DNA from: JBDHWI01 sp964590135
GTDB lineage: Bacteria; Chloroflexota; Anaerolineae; J036; Brachytrichaceae
DNA length: 64,000 bases
Assembly (NCBI GenBank): GCA_964590135.1
Contig: CAZPVX010000014.1
Coordinates: 1 to 64,000 of the forward strand
Reading direction: 5' to 3'
In this document: positions 42,901 to 52,096 of the stretch, piece by piece
Numbering within the stretch: the first letter of the stretch is position 1
Layout: each line of letters begins with the position of its first letter
Translations under genes and position numbers: made by a program
The notes under the pieces: generated by a model
Database searches by the model: none
Told to the model about the DNA's origin: nothing
What the model saw: the letters and a program-made list of their open reading frames with translations, nothing else

Positions 42901-45258
42901 ATGAAGAAAACGATCCTTGCTGTTGTGGCGTGCATCGCCGGCCTGCTCATTGCGCCGTTTGGCGCCAGCGCCAATGCGGCCCAACCGCCGGCGCTGGCTG
43001 CAGAGGCGCTGCGCAGCGCCCTGTTGCAGGCGCAGCTGGATCTGTCACAACCTGCCGAGGCGATAGCCGGCGTGCAGGCTGCCCGCGCGACCTACGAGGC
43101 CACTCTGGCGCCTGAGATGATCAAGCGCGCGCCAGCAGCGCATCAGCGCATCGTCGAGGGGTTTGCGCGCCTCGATGCGGCCATCCAAGCCAGCGATACG
43201 CCGGCGTTTGCCGCAGCGCGCGCGGATGTGTGGACGGCTGTGCTGCAAGGCAGCTACCACATCGTCGATGGCGCGATTGCCGGCGACGACGCGGCGCTGG
43301 CGCAGACCTGGCTGCCCGTGCGCGAGTTCCGTCGCGCCACGCGCTTTGCCCGCCCCAATGCCGATGCAACACTCGCCATCGATGCGCTGGCCAAAGGCGC
43401 GATGCAGCCGGCGGATGCGCTGGAAGTCGCGCACGCCGATTTGCTCGACACCTATCAGGCGCGCTTGAACACCGCGCTGGACGATCTTGCGGCAACGAAT
43501 GCGAAGAACTACACGACGCGCCGCGCCGAAGCGGGCGCGCTTGCCCATGGCTATTTTGCCATCCTCGCGCCGGCGTTCCAAACCCAGCGCGGCGAGGCAG
43601 CGCTGGCCGATGCGCAGCAGCGCTTTGCACAGCTTGAGCAGGCGGCGCTGGCTGGCAGCGATGTCGACGCAGCAGCGGCGCAGGTGGAAGCTGTGTTGCG
43701 CGGTTTTCGGGCTGCTCCGCTGACCGAGGCGGAGCAGGCGCGTCGCGCCGGCCAGATGATGCGCTACATCAAGCTGGTCCCCATCGAATACGGGCGGGGC
43801 ATCCGCAATGGCCAGGTGGCAGTCGATCTGGAAATTCGCGAGGCGACGACCTTCCGCGATGGAGCGGAAGCTGCATTCAACGATCTGCGCAGCATTTTCG
43901 AAACGCGCGACGCCGCCGGCGCAACGGAGGCCGCGCAACTGTTCAACGAGCTTGAAACGCACATCGCCCAGGCCAGCGACCAGAGCGCAGTGGCTTCACC
44001 CGATGTGGTGCGTGAAAAAAGCGACCGGCTGATCGCGCTGTTGACCAAGTTGGTGCCGCCGGCGTGGGCCGGTCAGGATACCGGCGCGGATTTCGATGTG
44101 GTCGCCACTGCACTCGACCAGATGGAGCAAGCTGTTGCCACCGGTCAGTATGAGTTGGCCGAATCGGCGCGCATCGAGGCGTATGCCATTCTGGAAAGCG
44201 GTCCAGAAGCGAAGATCGCAGCATTTGCCCCACAGTTCAAAACTTCCATCGAAGGCTACTTCTGGTTTGGCCATGATGGCGACGCCGGTCTGGCCGGCTT
44301 GATCCAGCAAAAGGCGTCGCTGGACGAGGTGAAGGTTGCGCGCAAGGCATTGGATGGGCAACTGGCGCTGGCGCAGGATGCGCTGAAGGGCAGCAATGCG
44401 CCGATCGCCGTGGCGACCAACAGCGGCATCATCGTCTTCCGCGAGGGGCTGGAGGCGGTGCTGATCCTGGCTGCGCTGATGGCGAGCTTTCGCACCTCTG
44501 CCAACAAACATCTGCGCAAGCCGATGTGGCTGGGAACAGCCTTGGCATTTGTCGCGTCGATCGCCACCTGGCTGATCATGCGCAGCACGCTTTCGCTGTT
44601 TGCCAGCTTTGGCGAGAAGCTCGAGGCTGTCGTCTCCGTGGTCGCCATCGGTGTGCTGCTGCTCATCACCAACTGGTTCTTTCACGACGTGTATTGGAAG
44701 GGCTGGATGGCAAACTTTCACAAGCAGAAGCAATCCATCATCAAGGGGGCTGCCGGTCAGTTCATCGGTTTGTTGATCCTCGGCTTCACCAGCGTGTATC
44801 GCGAGGGGTTCGAGACAGCGTTGTTCTTGCAGGCGCTGGTGCTGGAGGCCGGCCCGAGCATCGTGCTGATCGGCGCAGCTGCCGGCATGGCGCTGGTCGT
44901 GCTGTTTGGCCTGGCGATCTTCGCGCTGCAAGCGCGGCTTCCGATCATGAAGATGCTGATCTTCACCGGCATCCTCATCGGCGCGGTGCTGCTGGTGATG
45001 GTGGGCAACACGGTGCATATCATGCAGGTGGTGGGCTGGCTGCCGCTCAACCCCATTCGCTGGCTGCAATTGCCATACTGGTTCGGCGTGTGGTTCGGCA
45101 CCTACCCGACGGTGGAAGGGCTGGGTTTGCAATTCGCTGCTGCGGCGTTCGTGATCGGCAGCTACTTCCTGGCCGGCCGGCTGCAAAGGCACAAGCTGGC
45201 GCATGGGCAGGCGAAGCGACCAACCGAGCAACCACAGCCGATGCCGGCGGCAAAATAG
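42901..45258 (+). CDS. FTR1-family high-affinity iron permease with large extracytoplasmic N-terminus
   Basis: A 785-residue protein. Residues 1-27 are a signal peptide. About 480 residues of Ala-rich helical sequence follow, with recurring signature-like stretches (PAEAIAGVQAARATYEATLAPEMIKRAP, AEAAFNDLRSIFE) as in imelysin-fused FTR1 proteins. The C-terminal permease has the REGLE motif in IIVFREGLEAVLILA (about 515) and a second REGFE in SVYREGFETALFLQAL (about 632), the Fe(III)-translocation signatures, within seven hydrophobic segments. Together with the upstream lipoprotein it forms an Efe-type ferrous/ferric uptake system. The length is about twice that of a minimal FTR1. Confidence 0.9.
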   Translation: MKKTILAVVACIAGLLIAPFGASANAAQPPALAAEALRSALLQAQLDLSQPAEAIAGVQAARATYEATLAPEMIKRAPAAHQRIVEGFARLDAAIQASDTPAFAAARADVWTAVLQGSYHIVDGAIAGDDAALAQTWLPVREFRRATRFARPNADATLAIDALAKGAMQPADALEVAHADLLDTYQARLNTALDDLAATNAKNYTTRRAEAGALAHGYFAILAPAFQTQRGEAALADAQQRFAQLEQAALAGSDVDAAAAQVEAVLRGFRAAPLTEAEQARRAGQMMRYIKLVPIEYGRGIRNGQVAVDLEIREATTFRDGAEAAFNDLRSIFETRDAAGATEAAQLFNELETHIAQASDQSAVASPDVVREKSDRLIALLTKLVPPAWAGQDTGADFDVVATALDQMEQAVATGQYELAESARIEAYAILESGPEAKIAAFAPQFKTSIEGYFWFGHDGDAGLAGLIQQKASLDEVKVARKALDGQLALAQDALKGSNAPIAVATNSGIIVFREGLEAVLILAALMASFRTSANKHLRKPMWLGTALAFVASIATWLIMRSTLSLFASFGEKLEAVVSVVAIGVLLLITNWFFHDVYWKGWMANFHKQKQSIIKGAAGQFIGLLILGFTSVYREGFETALFLQALVLEAGPSIVLIGAAAGMALVVLFGLAIFALQARLPIMKMLIFTGILIGAVLLVMVGNTVHIMQVVGWLPLNPIRWLQLPYWFGVWFGTYPTVEGLGLQFAAAAFVIGSYFLAGRLQRHKLAHGQAKRPTEQPQPMPAAK

Positions 45259-45299
45259 ATTCGCCTGCAGCGCCGCAAATCCTCCCGGCATCTGCCGTC

Positions 45300-45336
45300 A
45301 ACCTGACAGGTCTGCCAAGGCCTGTCAGGTTTTTTG
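45300..45336 (+). terminator. Intrinsic terminator, CCTGACAGG family
   Basis: AACCTGACAGG (45300-45310) and CCTGTCAGGTT (45321-45331) form an 11-bp stem with a 10-nt loop and a run of Ts. It closes the iron-uptake transcript. The arms share the core of the hairpin at 3287-3315. Confidence 0.85.
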
Positions 45337-45401
45337 TACTGGCCAACCTGCCGGCTGAAATGCTGGTGGAAAGTGGCGGCAAAAAGGGCATACTTCGACG
45401 G

Positions 45402-47042
45402 ATGGTCGCGCTGTTGATTGACAATCCGCTGTTGCTGTTGTTCCTTGTCGCCGGCATCGGCTTTCTCCTTGGCCGCATCCGCATCAAGGGCGCCAGCCTC
45501 GGCATCGCTGCGGTGTTGTTCGTTGGGCTGGCTTTTGGCGCGCTCGATCCCAAGATGCGCCTGCCCGACATCGTGTATCAGCTTGGGTTGCTGATGTTCA
45601 TCTACACCGTCGGCTTGAGCGGCGGCGCGGATTTTGTGCAGTCGCTGCGGCGGCGCGGCGCGCGCGATATGCTGCTGGTGGCAGGTGTGCTGGCATTTGC
45701 GGCGCTCATGTGCATCATCCTGGCGCAGGCGTTTGGCTTCACGCCAGAACTTGCTGCCGGTCTCTTTGCTGGCAGCCTCACCAACACCCCTGCGCTCGCC
45801 GGCGTCATCGAAACCATCAACAGCCGCGCGCCTGATGCGCAGGCCGCCGCGCTGCCGGTGGTTGGCTACTCCGTCGCGTATCCCGTCGGCGTGATCGGCA
45901 TGATTGCTGCGGTGTTCGTGCTGCGCCGGCTCTTTCGCGTATCACCGCACAGCGAAGTGGCGCGGTTGAAAGCGTTTGGCGTAAAGACTGAATCGGTGCG
46001 GGTGGAGACCATCCGCGTGACGCAGGCGCCGGCGACGCAGATGACCATCGCAGAGATGGGCGCGCAACAGCATTGGGATGTGGTGTTTGGCCGCGTCAAG
46101 CGCGAAGACAGCATGATGCTGGCTGATGGCGACTTGCGATTGGCGCTCGGTGATTTGGTCACAGTGATTGGCGATAGCGAGGCCATTCGGCAGGCGGTGG
46201 ATTTCATCGGCGCGCCGACAAAGGAACACCTCGAACTGGAGCGATCCGAGTTCGATTTTCGGCGCATATTTGTCTCCAATGTGAATATCGTCGGGCGCAA
46301 GCTGAGCGACCTGCATCTGCGCGAGCACCATGGCGCGCTCATCACGCGCGTGCGGCGCGGCGACCATGACCTCGCTGCGCATGGCGACACGGTGTTGCAA
46401 CTAGGCGACCGCGTGCGCGTGCTGACATTGCGCGAGCGGATGGATTCGGTCAATCAATTTTTTGGTGATTCGTATCGTCACAGCGCAGAGGTGGACGTGC
46501 TGGCGCTGAGTCTGGGCATCGCGCTTGGCTTGCTGGTCGGCCTCATCCCCATTCCGCTGCCAGGAGGATTGACGTTCAAATTGGGCATCGCCGGCGGTCC
46601 GCTCATCGTTGCGCTCATCCTCGGCGCGTTGCAGCGCACCGGTCCGGTAGTATGGACGATCCCCTTTAGCGCGAATCTGACCCTGCGACAGGCCGGCCTC
46701 GTCATGTTCCTGGCCGGCATCGGCACGCAGGCCGGCCATGCCTTCATCAGCACCTTGCAGCAGGGCGGCGGCTTGCAAATGCTGTTGGCCGGCGCGATCA
46801 TCACCTGTGTCACAGCTGTGCTGGCCATTGTGGTTGCGTATCGCGCCTTCAAGATGCCGTTTGGGTTGGTGGCCGGCCTGCTGTCGGGTCTGCAGACGCA
46901 GCCGGCGCTGCTCGGCTTCGCCATCGAGCAGGAAGGCAACGACGTGCCAAATACAGGCTACGCCGGCGTGTTCCCAGTCGCCATGATCAGCAAGATCATC
47001 CTGGCGCAGGTGGTGCTGGCGGTGCTGACAGCGCTGCGTTGA
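45402..47042 (+). CDS. AspT/YidE/YbjL-family transporter with TrkA-C domains
   Basis: A 546-residue membrane transporter. The N-terminal half has a five-helix membrane domain (IDNPLLLLFLVAGIGFLLGRI, VYQLGLLMFIYTVGLSGG, GLFAGSLTNTPALAGV), two cytosolic TrkA_C domains occupy about 195-345 (with EHHGALITRVRRGDHDL), and the C-terminal half repeats the five-helix domain (FKLGIAGGPLIVALILG, GTQAGHAFISTL, GLLSGLQTQPALLGFA). This AspT-YidE-YbjL duplication architecture is found in aspartate/alanine exchangers. The substrate is uncertain. The start at 45402 (MVALLIDNP) was chosen; 45360 is possible. Confidence 0.88.
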   Translation: MVALLIDNPLLLLFLVAGIGFLLGRIRIKGASLGIAAVLFVGLAFGALDPKMRLPDIVYQLGLLMFIYTVGLSGGADFVQSLRRRGARDMLLVAGVLAFAALMCIILAQAFGFTPELAAGLFAGSLTNTPALAGVIETINSRAPDAQAAALPVVGYSVAYPVGVIGMIAAVFVLRRLFRVSPHSEVARLKAFGVKTESVRVETIRVTQAPATQMTIAEMGAQQHWDVVFGRVKREDSMMLADGDLRLALGDLVTVIGDSEAIRQAVDFIGAPTKEHLELERSEFDFRRIFVSNVNIVGRKLSDLHLREHHGALITRVRRGDHDLAAHGDTVLQLGDRVRVLTLRERMDSVNQFFGDSYRHSAEVDVLALSLGIALGLLVGLIPIPLPGGLTFKLGIAGGPLIVALILGALQRTGPVVWTIPFSANLTLRQAGLVMFLAGIGTQAGHAFISTLQQGGGLQMLLAGAIITCVTAVLAIVVAYRAFKMPFGLVAGLLSGLQTQPALLGFAIEQEGNDVPNTGYAGVFPVAMISKIILAQVVLAVLTALR

Positions 47043-47050
47043 TGGATAGA

Positions 47051-47056
47051 TATAAT
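47051..47056 (+). promoter_or_regulatory. Possible -10 element (TATAAT) upstream of the LarA-like gene
   Basis: A consensus TATAAT 25 bp before the start codon. The nearest -35-like CTGACA is 20 nt upstream, longer than ideal, so this is tentative. The ribosome site GAGGAG lies between it and the ATG at 47081. Confidence 0.35.
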
Positions 47057-47080
47057 CTTTGTGAAGCGAGGAGCGTTGAC

Positions 47081-48409
47081 ATGGATGGAGATAGCGCCGG
47101 TTATATGAACAGCCTGCCATCCAGTTGGCAGATTGAGACCACTGAATCGCAACCCGTCGAGGCATTGCAAGACTTGAGGGGTGCAATCGAAACCCGCCTC
47201 AACGATCCGCTTGACAGGCTGCCGCTCATCGATCTGTGCAGTCCGACTGCCCGCATCGTCATTATCTGCGATGCATGCGCGCCGCCTGAAACGCGCGCTG
47301 CGCTATTGCAAGCTGTGTTGCGCCAGTTGGAGCGCGCCGAGGTCGACCCAGACCGCGTCATACTGCTCATCCCCACTCAGGCCGATGGCCACATCCGTGG
47401 CGACAATGCGCCGACAGCAGGCGCGCGCGGTTACGCCAGTCGCATCCATGTTGTGCGTCACGACCCGCACGACCAGCGCGAGTTGTGCGACCTCGGCATG
47501 TTTGAGGGCGTGCCTCTGTTTGTGAACTGCCAAGCCGCGGAGGCAGACCTGCTGATAGCCGTTTGCGCATCTCATCTGGACGATGACGCATATGATGGCG
47601 GCAGCGCCGGCATGCTGGCCGGCGGCATCACTGGCGACGCCACCATGCGCGAGTTGCGCACCACGCGTTTCTACGATGATCAAGCTGAGCCGACCGGGCT
47701 GGCCCTGCCGTTGCGCACCCGTGTTGCGCGCGAGATTGCCCGTCGCGCCGGCCTCGCCTTCGTGGTGGAGGCCATCGTCGATGCGCAGGGTCATGCGCTG
47801 GCAGTGTGCGCCGGCGCGCCCAACGCGGTGAATGATGCCCTGACGCGCGAGTTGTATGCCATGCGCGACGCCAGCGTCCGGTCCTATGCCTACGACGTGC
47901 TGCTGCCCGACAGCCATCAGCGCAGCGGCCTGTATGACGTCAGCCGCGACGCCATTCGCCTGAGCCTGGTGCGCAACCCGGTGCTGATGCTCGGTGGTTC
48001 GCTCATTTTGCCGGTGGATGCGTGGGCTGACGCGCTTGAAGACAGCGAAGAATCGCGCGCTTTTTACGATGCGCTGACCAATGCGCCCACCCCTGACCAT
48101 GTGATCGAGCAATTGCAGGGCCGCAGTTTGAAGCGAGGTGAAGACCGCGCCTACCTGCTGGCGCATGTGATGCAGCGCCATCATGTGATCGCCGCCGGCG
48201 CGCCGCGCGAGCAACTCGCGCGCGACAGCCATTTCGTGCCATCGCGGGATGTGCGCGAGGCCGGCGAGTTGGCCGAGAGCTACGCCGGCCACACGCCGCG
48301 CGCGCTGGTGGTGCGCCACGCCCGCCGCAGTCATCCTGCCTTCGCCGGCTCGTTTTACGACAGCGATCCCTTCGACGACGCATTGCTGGAGATCAGCGAG
48401 CTGGAGTGA
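47081..48409 (+). CDS. LarA-like (DUF2088) nickel-pincer racemase-family protein
   Basis: A 442-residue protein of the lactate racemase/DUF2088 superfamily. The N-terminal domain resembles LarA (RIVIICDACAPPETRAALLQAVL, DPDRVILLIPTQADG) and ASHLDDDAYDGGSAGMLAGGITGDATMREL is the family core. LarA enzymes use a nickel pincer cofactor to racemise or epimerise 2-hydroxy acids. The canonical lactate-racemase ligands (His108, His174, His200, Lys184) cannot be placed with certainty, and a C-terminal extension is present. No larB/C/E genes are nearby. Ribosome site CGAGGAG (47067-47073) supports the start. Confidence 0.75.
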   Translation: MDGDSAGYMNSLPSSWQIETTESQPVEALQDLRGAIETRLNDPLDRLPLIDLCSPTARIVIICDACAPPETRAALLQAVLRQLERAEVDPDRVILLIPTQADGHIRGDNAPTAGARGYASRIHVVRHDPHDQRELCDLGMFEGVPLFVNCQAAEADLLIAVCASHLDDDAYDGGSAGMLAGGITGDATMRELRTTRFYDDQAEPTGLALPLRTRVAREIARRAGLAFVVEAIVDAQGHALAVCAGAPNAVNDALTRELYAMRDASVRSYAYDVLLPDSHQRSGLYDVSRDAIRLSLVRNPVLMLGGSLILPVDAWADALEDSEESRAFYDALTNAPTPDHVIEQLQGRSLKRGEDRAYLLAHVMQRHHVIAAGAPREQLARDSHFVPSRDVREAGELAESYAGHTPRALVVRHARRSHPAFAGSFYDSDPFDDALLEISELE

Positions 48410-48476
48410 GATTGAAAGTCGTTTGCGATCAAAGTCGTGACGCTTTTTCGATTGCTGCTACGATTGACGCCGACAC

Positions 48477-49943
48477 ATGTGGCGTGATTACCTCATTCCC
48501 GATTCACTTGAACATGCTCTGGATTTGCTGGCGCAGCATGGCGCGGATGCGCGGCTGATAGCCGGTGGCACCGACCTCGTCGTCGAGATGGAGTTGAAGG
48601 TGCGGCCGGCCTGCATTTTGATCGATATCTCGCGTCTTTCCGGCCTGAATCGTATTTGGCTCGACGACGCTGGCTGGTTGCATCTCGGTCCGCTGGTCAC
48701 GCACAACGACGTGATTGCGTCGGCGCTGTGCGTGGAAAGGGCGTTCCCGCTTGCGCAAGCCTGCCGGCAGGTGGGCGCGCCGCAAATTCGCAATCGCGCC
48801 ACGGTCGCCGGCAACTTGATCACCGCGTCGCCGGCAAACGACACCATCACTCCGCTGATGGCGTTGGGCGCGGTGTTGACGCTGCGCAGCGTGCAGGGTG
48901 AACGCAGGGTGAGCTTGAGTGAGTTTTACGCCGGCGTGCGCAAAACCGTGCTGCAGCCAGATGAGATGCTGGTCGATATTGCGTTCAAGGCGCTGAAACC
49001 CAATCAGCGCGGCGCATACCTGAAGTTTGGCCTGCGCCGCGCACAGGCCATCAGCGTGGTGAACTGCTGCGTGATATTGGAGATGGCAGATTCACTGCCG
49101 ATCACGCAGGTTGCAATCACCCTGGGCGCTGTCGCGCCGAAGATCGTGCATGCGGTGAAGGCGGAGCAGTTTTTGATGGGGCGGGCGCTGGATGAGGCTG
49201 TCATTGCACATGCCGCGCAGTTGGCAGCACAAGCAACTGCGCCGATCGACGATGTGCGCGCATCGGCCAGATATCGCCGGCAACTGATTGTCGCTCTGGC
49301 GCAGCGCATTTTGTCTCAATTGCAGCATGGCGCAGAGCGCAACGAATGGCACGCTGCGCCGGCGTTGCTTGTTGCTCAGGCCGGGCGGTCACCAGGTCAT
49401 CAGGTTGTCAGGTCGGGCCATTCGATTGTTACGACTGTGAATGGCCGCGAGCACGCCATTGAAAGCCCGGAAGCGCGAGAGAAAACGCTGCTGCGCCTGC
49501 TGCGCGAAGATTGCGGGCTAACCGGCACGAAGGAGGGTTGCAACGAAGGTGAGTGCGGCGCCTGCACTGTGTTGCTGGATGGCAAAGCGGTGATGGCGTG
49601 CCTGACGCCGGCGCCGCGCGCGCATGGCGCAACGGTGGTGACGGTGGAGGGTGTGGGGGCGCTGGCCCTCACGCCAACCCGCTCCCTTGTGGGACTTGCG
49701 GGAGAAGAGGAATTACATCCCTTGCAGCAGGCCTTCATCGACGCCGGCGCGGTGCAATGCGGCTACTGCACGCCAGGCTTTATCATGAGCGGCGCTGCGC
49801 TGTTGCAGGAGCATCCGCATCCCAGCGAGCAGCAGATCAAAGAGAGCATCAGCGGGAACTTGTGTCGCTGCACGGGTTACTACAAAATACTCGAAGCGTT
49901 TCGCATCGCCGGCGGGCAGAAGGCGAAACCGGAGGCGTCATGA
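48477..49943 (+). CDS. Fused FAD-binding and 2Fe-2S subunits of a xanthine dehydrogenase/CO-dehydrogenase-type enzyme
   Basis: A 488-residue protein. The N-terminal half (about 1-285) is the CoxM/XdhB FAD-binding subunit: EHALDLLAQHGADARLIAGGTDLV and the FAD motif IRNRATVAGNLITASPANDT. The C-terminal half (about 320-480) is the CoxS-type 2Fe-2S subunit: GCNEGECGACTVLLDG and the second cluster in QCGYCTPGFIMSGAALL and LCRCTGYYKIL. Normally these are separate chains that pass electrons from a molybdopterin subunit. No large subunit is adjacent here, and the stop overlaps era by 4 bp. A period-8 repeat sits at the fusion junction. Confidence 0.92.
   Translation: MWRDYLIPDSLEHALDLLAQHGADARLIAGGTDLVVEMELKVRPACILIDISRLSGLNRIWLDDAGWLHLGPLVTHNDVIASALCVERAFPLAQACRQVGAPQIRNRATVAGNLITASPANDTITPLMALGAVLTLRSVQGERRVSLSEFYAGVRKTVLQPDEMLVDIAFKALKPNQRGAYLKFGLRRAQAISVVNCCVILEMADSLPITQVAITLGAVAPKIVHAVKAEQFLMGRALDEAVIAHAAQLAAQATAPIDDVRASARYRRQLIVALAQRILSQLQHGAERNEWHAAPALLVAQAGRSPGHQVVRSGHSIVTTVNGREHAIESPEAREKTLLRLLREDCGLTGTKEGCNEGECGACTVLLDGKAVMACLTPAPRAHGATVVTVEGVGALALTPTRSLVGLAGEEELHPLQQAFIDAGAVQCGYCTPGFIMSGAALLQEHPHPSEQQIKESISGNLCRCTGYYKILEAFRIAGGQKAKPEAS
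49387..49410 (+). repeat. 8-nt repeat at the domain-fusion junction
   Basis: GGTCACCA, GGTCATCA and GGTTGTCA follow with an exact 8-nt period and a fourth partial unit GGTCGGGC. It encodes the linker (SPGHQVVRSGHS) between the FAD and 2Fe-2S domains. Confidence 0.7.
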
Positions 49944-50977
49944 CAGATGAACAGCGAAGCCCCGAGCAAGCCAGCGATGATGTGCTGAATCAGTATCTAT
50001 CGAAGGCGGGCAACAATGTTGCGGCCGGCTTTCGCAGCGGCTATGTGGCAGTGGTGGGCAAGCCCAATGTGGGCAAGTCGACCTTGATCAACGCCATCGT
50101 GGGCCACAAAGTGGCCATCACCTCAAGCAAGCCGCAAACCACGCGCCGGCGCATCCTCGGCATCCTCACCCGCGACGATGCGCAAATCTTGTTCGTCGAC
50201 ACGCCCGGCATCCATGAGCCGAAGCAGGCGCTCAACCGATACATGATGCGCGAGGTGGAGAGCGCGCTGGACGATTGCGACGCGGTGCTGTTTGTGACCG
50301 ATGTGAGCCGGCCGCCCGACGCCGAAGACCGTCGCGTGGCCGAGCGCGTTTTGGGCATGAAGCAACCCGTGATCCAGGCGCTGAACAAGGCCGATACGCT
50401 GGATCCGCGCCGCGTGGTGGAAAACGTGTCGGCGCATGAGGCGCTGATGGGCATGACGAAGGACGAATCGAACAAAGCCGGCGAGGCCATTGCCCAAGGC
50501 ACGCCCTTTGAGATGCGCGGATCGGCCATCCTCACCTCGGCGGCGCGCGGTGACAACATCGAAATGTTGCTGGCGATGCTGATCGCGAATCTGCCGCTGG
50601 GGCCGGCGTATTACGACGCCGGCCAGGTCACTGACCAGAGCGAGCGCATCCTCGTGGCAGAGTTTGTGCGCGAGCAGGCGCTGCGCTATCTGGAACAAGA
50701 GGTGCCGCACGGCATCGCCGTCGCCATCGACGAGTGGCAGCCGCGCAAGAATGGCATGATCTACATCGGCGCAACGATCTACGTTGAGCGTGATTCGCAG
50801 AAGGGCATCCTGATCGGCAAGGCCGGCGAGATGCTGAAGAAGATCGGTGCCGGCGCGCGCAAGGAGATCGAGCGCGAACTGGGCGCAAAGATCTATCTGG
50901 AGCTGTGGGCAAAGGTGCGCGAAGGCTGGCGCAAGGATGACGCGCTGGTCGAGCGCTTCCTCAGCGGTCAAGGCTGA
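49940..50977 (+). CDS. era: GTPase Era
   Basis: A 345-residue 16S-rRNA-binding GTPase for 30S maturation. G1 GKPNVGKS (about 39-46), G2 region TTRRRILGI, G3 DTPGIHEP, G4 ALNKADTL and G5 TSAARGDN are all present. The C-terminal KH domain (about 250-345) carries ILIGKAGEMLKKIGAGARKEIERELG. The N-terminus is about 30 residues longer than usual. It starts within the stop of the fused FAD/2Fe-2S gene (ATGA overlap), so the two are translationally coupled, an odd pairing. The internal insertion HEALMGMTKDESNKAGEAIAQ lies between G4 and G5. Confidence 0.96.
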   Translation: MTDEQRSPEQASDDVLNQYLSKAGNNVAAGFRSGYVAVVGKPNVGKSTLINAIVGHKVAITSSKPQTTRRRILGILTRDDAQILFVDTPGIHEPKQALNRYMMREVESALDDCDAVLFVTDVSRPPDAEDRRVAERVLGMKQPVIQALNKADTLDPRRVVENVSAHEALMGMTKDESNKAGEAIAQGTPFEMRGSAILTSAARGDNIEMLLAMLIANLPLGPAYYDAGQVTDQSERILVAEFVREQALRYLEQEVPHGIAVAIDEWQPRKNGMIYIGATIYVERDSQKGILIGKAGEMLKKIGAGARKEIERELGAKIYLELWAKVREGWRKDDALVERFLSGQG

Positions 50978-50986
50978 ATCCCGAAA

Positions 50987-52057
50987 ATGAAAAATCTTGT
51001 TTGCGATGTTCAGGAACTGACGCTGGGCAACCGCACGCGCGCCGTGCGCATGCGCAACCCATTCATGCAGGTGGATGTGTTGCCGGACAAGGGCGCGGAC
51101 ATCTGCTCCATCGTGCATCGCGCGACCGGCGTGGATGTGATGTGGCAGTCGCCGCTGGGGTTGCGCCGGCTGGATGCCGGCTGGTCAGCCCCGCAATCTG
51201 AGGTGGCGTGGCTGGAGCATTACGAGGGCGGCTGGCAGGAATTGCTGCCGCACACCGGCGCGCCGGAAACCTACAAGGGCGTCGAGTTGAGCTTTCATGG
51301 CGAAAGCACGCTTTTGCCGTGGAACTACGAGATCGTGAAAGAAGCCGGCGATGAGATCGTCGTCGACTTCAGCGTGAATCTCTATCGCTCGCCGTTTCGC
51401 CTGCAGCGCCGCATGGTGATGGATGCGCGGGCAAGTCACATGCGGCTGATCGAGAAGGTGACCAACCTCGCCGGCGAGACGATGGACTTCGTGTGGGGGC
51501 ATCACCCTGCGTATGGCGCGCCTTTCCTCAGTGAACACGCCCGCATCCACACCAACGCCCAGACGCTCTTCACCGACCCGAACTACGACAGTGAGTTCTG
51601 CGTCGTCGTGCCGGGCCAGACAACCGCGTGGCCATATGCGAAGGGCAAGGATGGCAGCAACGTGGACAAGCGCATCGTCACGCCGGCCAGCCAGCGCAAC
51701 TTCTTCATGGGCTATCTCAGCAACTTTGCCGGCGATCCGTGGTATGCCATCACCAACGCCGCGCTGAAGGTGGGCGTCGGCGTGGCATGGACGCCCAATG
51801 CCTTCCGCCACCTGTGGCTGTGGCAGGAGATGAACGCCTCGCAGGGTTTCCCGTTCTACGGACGCAGCTACACCATGGCGCTGGAGCCGCATAGCAGCTA
51901 TCCGCACGGTCTGGTCAACATCATGAACACGACCAGGACGCACCACACGCTCGAAGCCGGCGCGTCGCTGGACGCCGAACTCACTTTTGCCCTGTTCGAC
52001 GTGGACGAAGAGAAAGAGATTCGTCGCGTCGGACTGGATGGCGCGATCATGCGGTAG
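50987..52057 (+). CDS. Aldose 1-epimerase-like / DUF4432 protein
   Basis: A 356-residue protein of the galactose mutarotase-like superfamily (beta-sandwich). Motifs are MRNPFMQVDVLPDKGADICSIVHRATG at the start, GGWQELLPHTGAPE, MRLIEKVTNLAGETMDFVWGHHPAYG (His pair as in mutarotase catalytic site) and the C-terminal SYTMALEPHSSYPHG. These fit the DUF4432/aldose-epimerase-like family, which probably interconverts sugar anomers or epimers. It starts 9 bp after era. Confidence 0.85.
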   Translation: MKNLVCDVQELTLGNRTRAVRMRNPFMQVDVLPDKGADICSIVHRATGVDVMWQSPLGLRRLDAGWSAPQSEVAWLEHYEGGWQELLPHTGAPETYKGVELSFHGESTLLPWNYEIVKEAGDEIVVDFSVNLYRSPFRLQRRMVMDARASHMRLIEKVTNLAGETMDFVWGHHPAYGAPFLSEHARIHTNAQTLFTDPNYDSEFCVVVPGQTTAWPYAKGKDGSNVDKRIVTPASQRNFFMGYLSNFAGDPWYAITNAALKVGVGVAWTPNAFRHLWLWQEMNASQGFPFYGRSYTMALEPHSSYPHGLVNIMNTTRTHHTLEAGASLDAELTFALFDVDEEKEIRRVGLDGAIMR

Positions 52058-52096
52058 GTTGCCATCAGACCCATCACCGACGACGACCGCGCGTGG

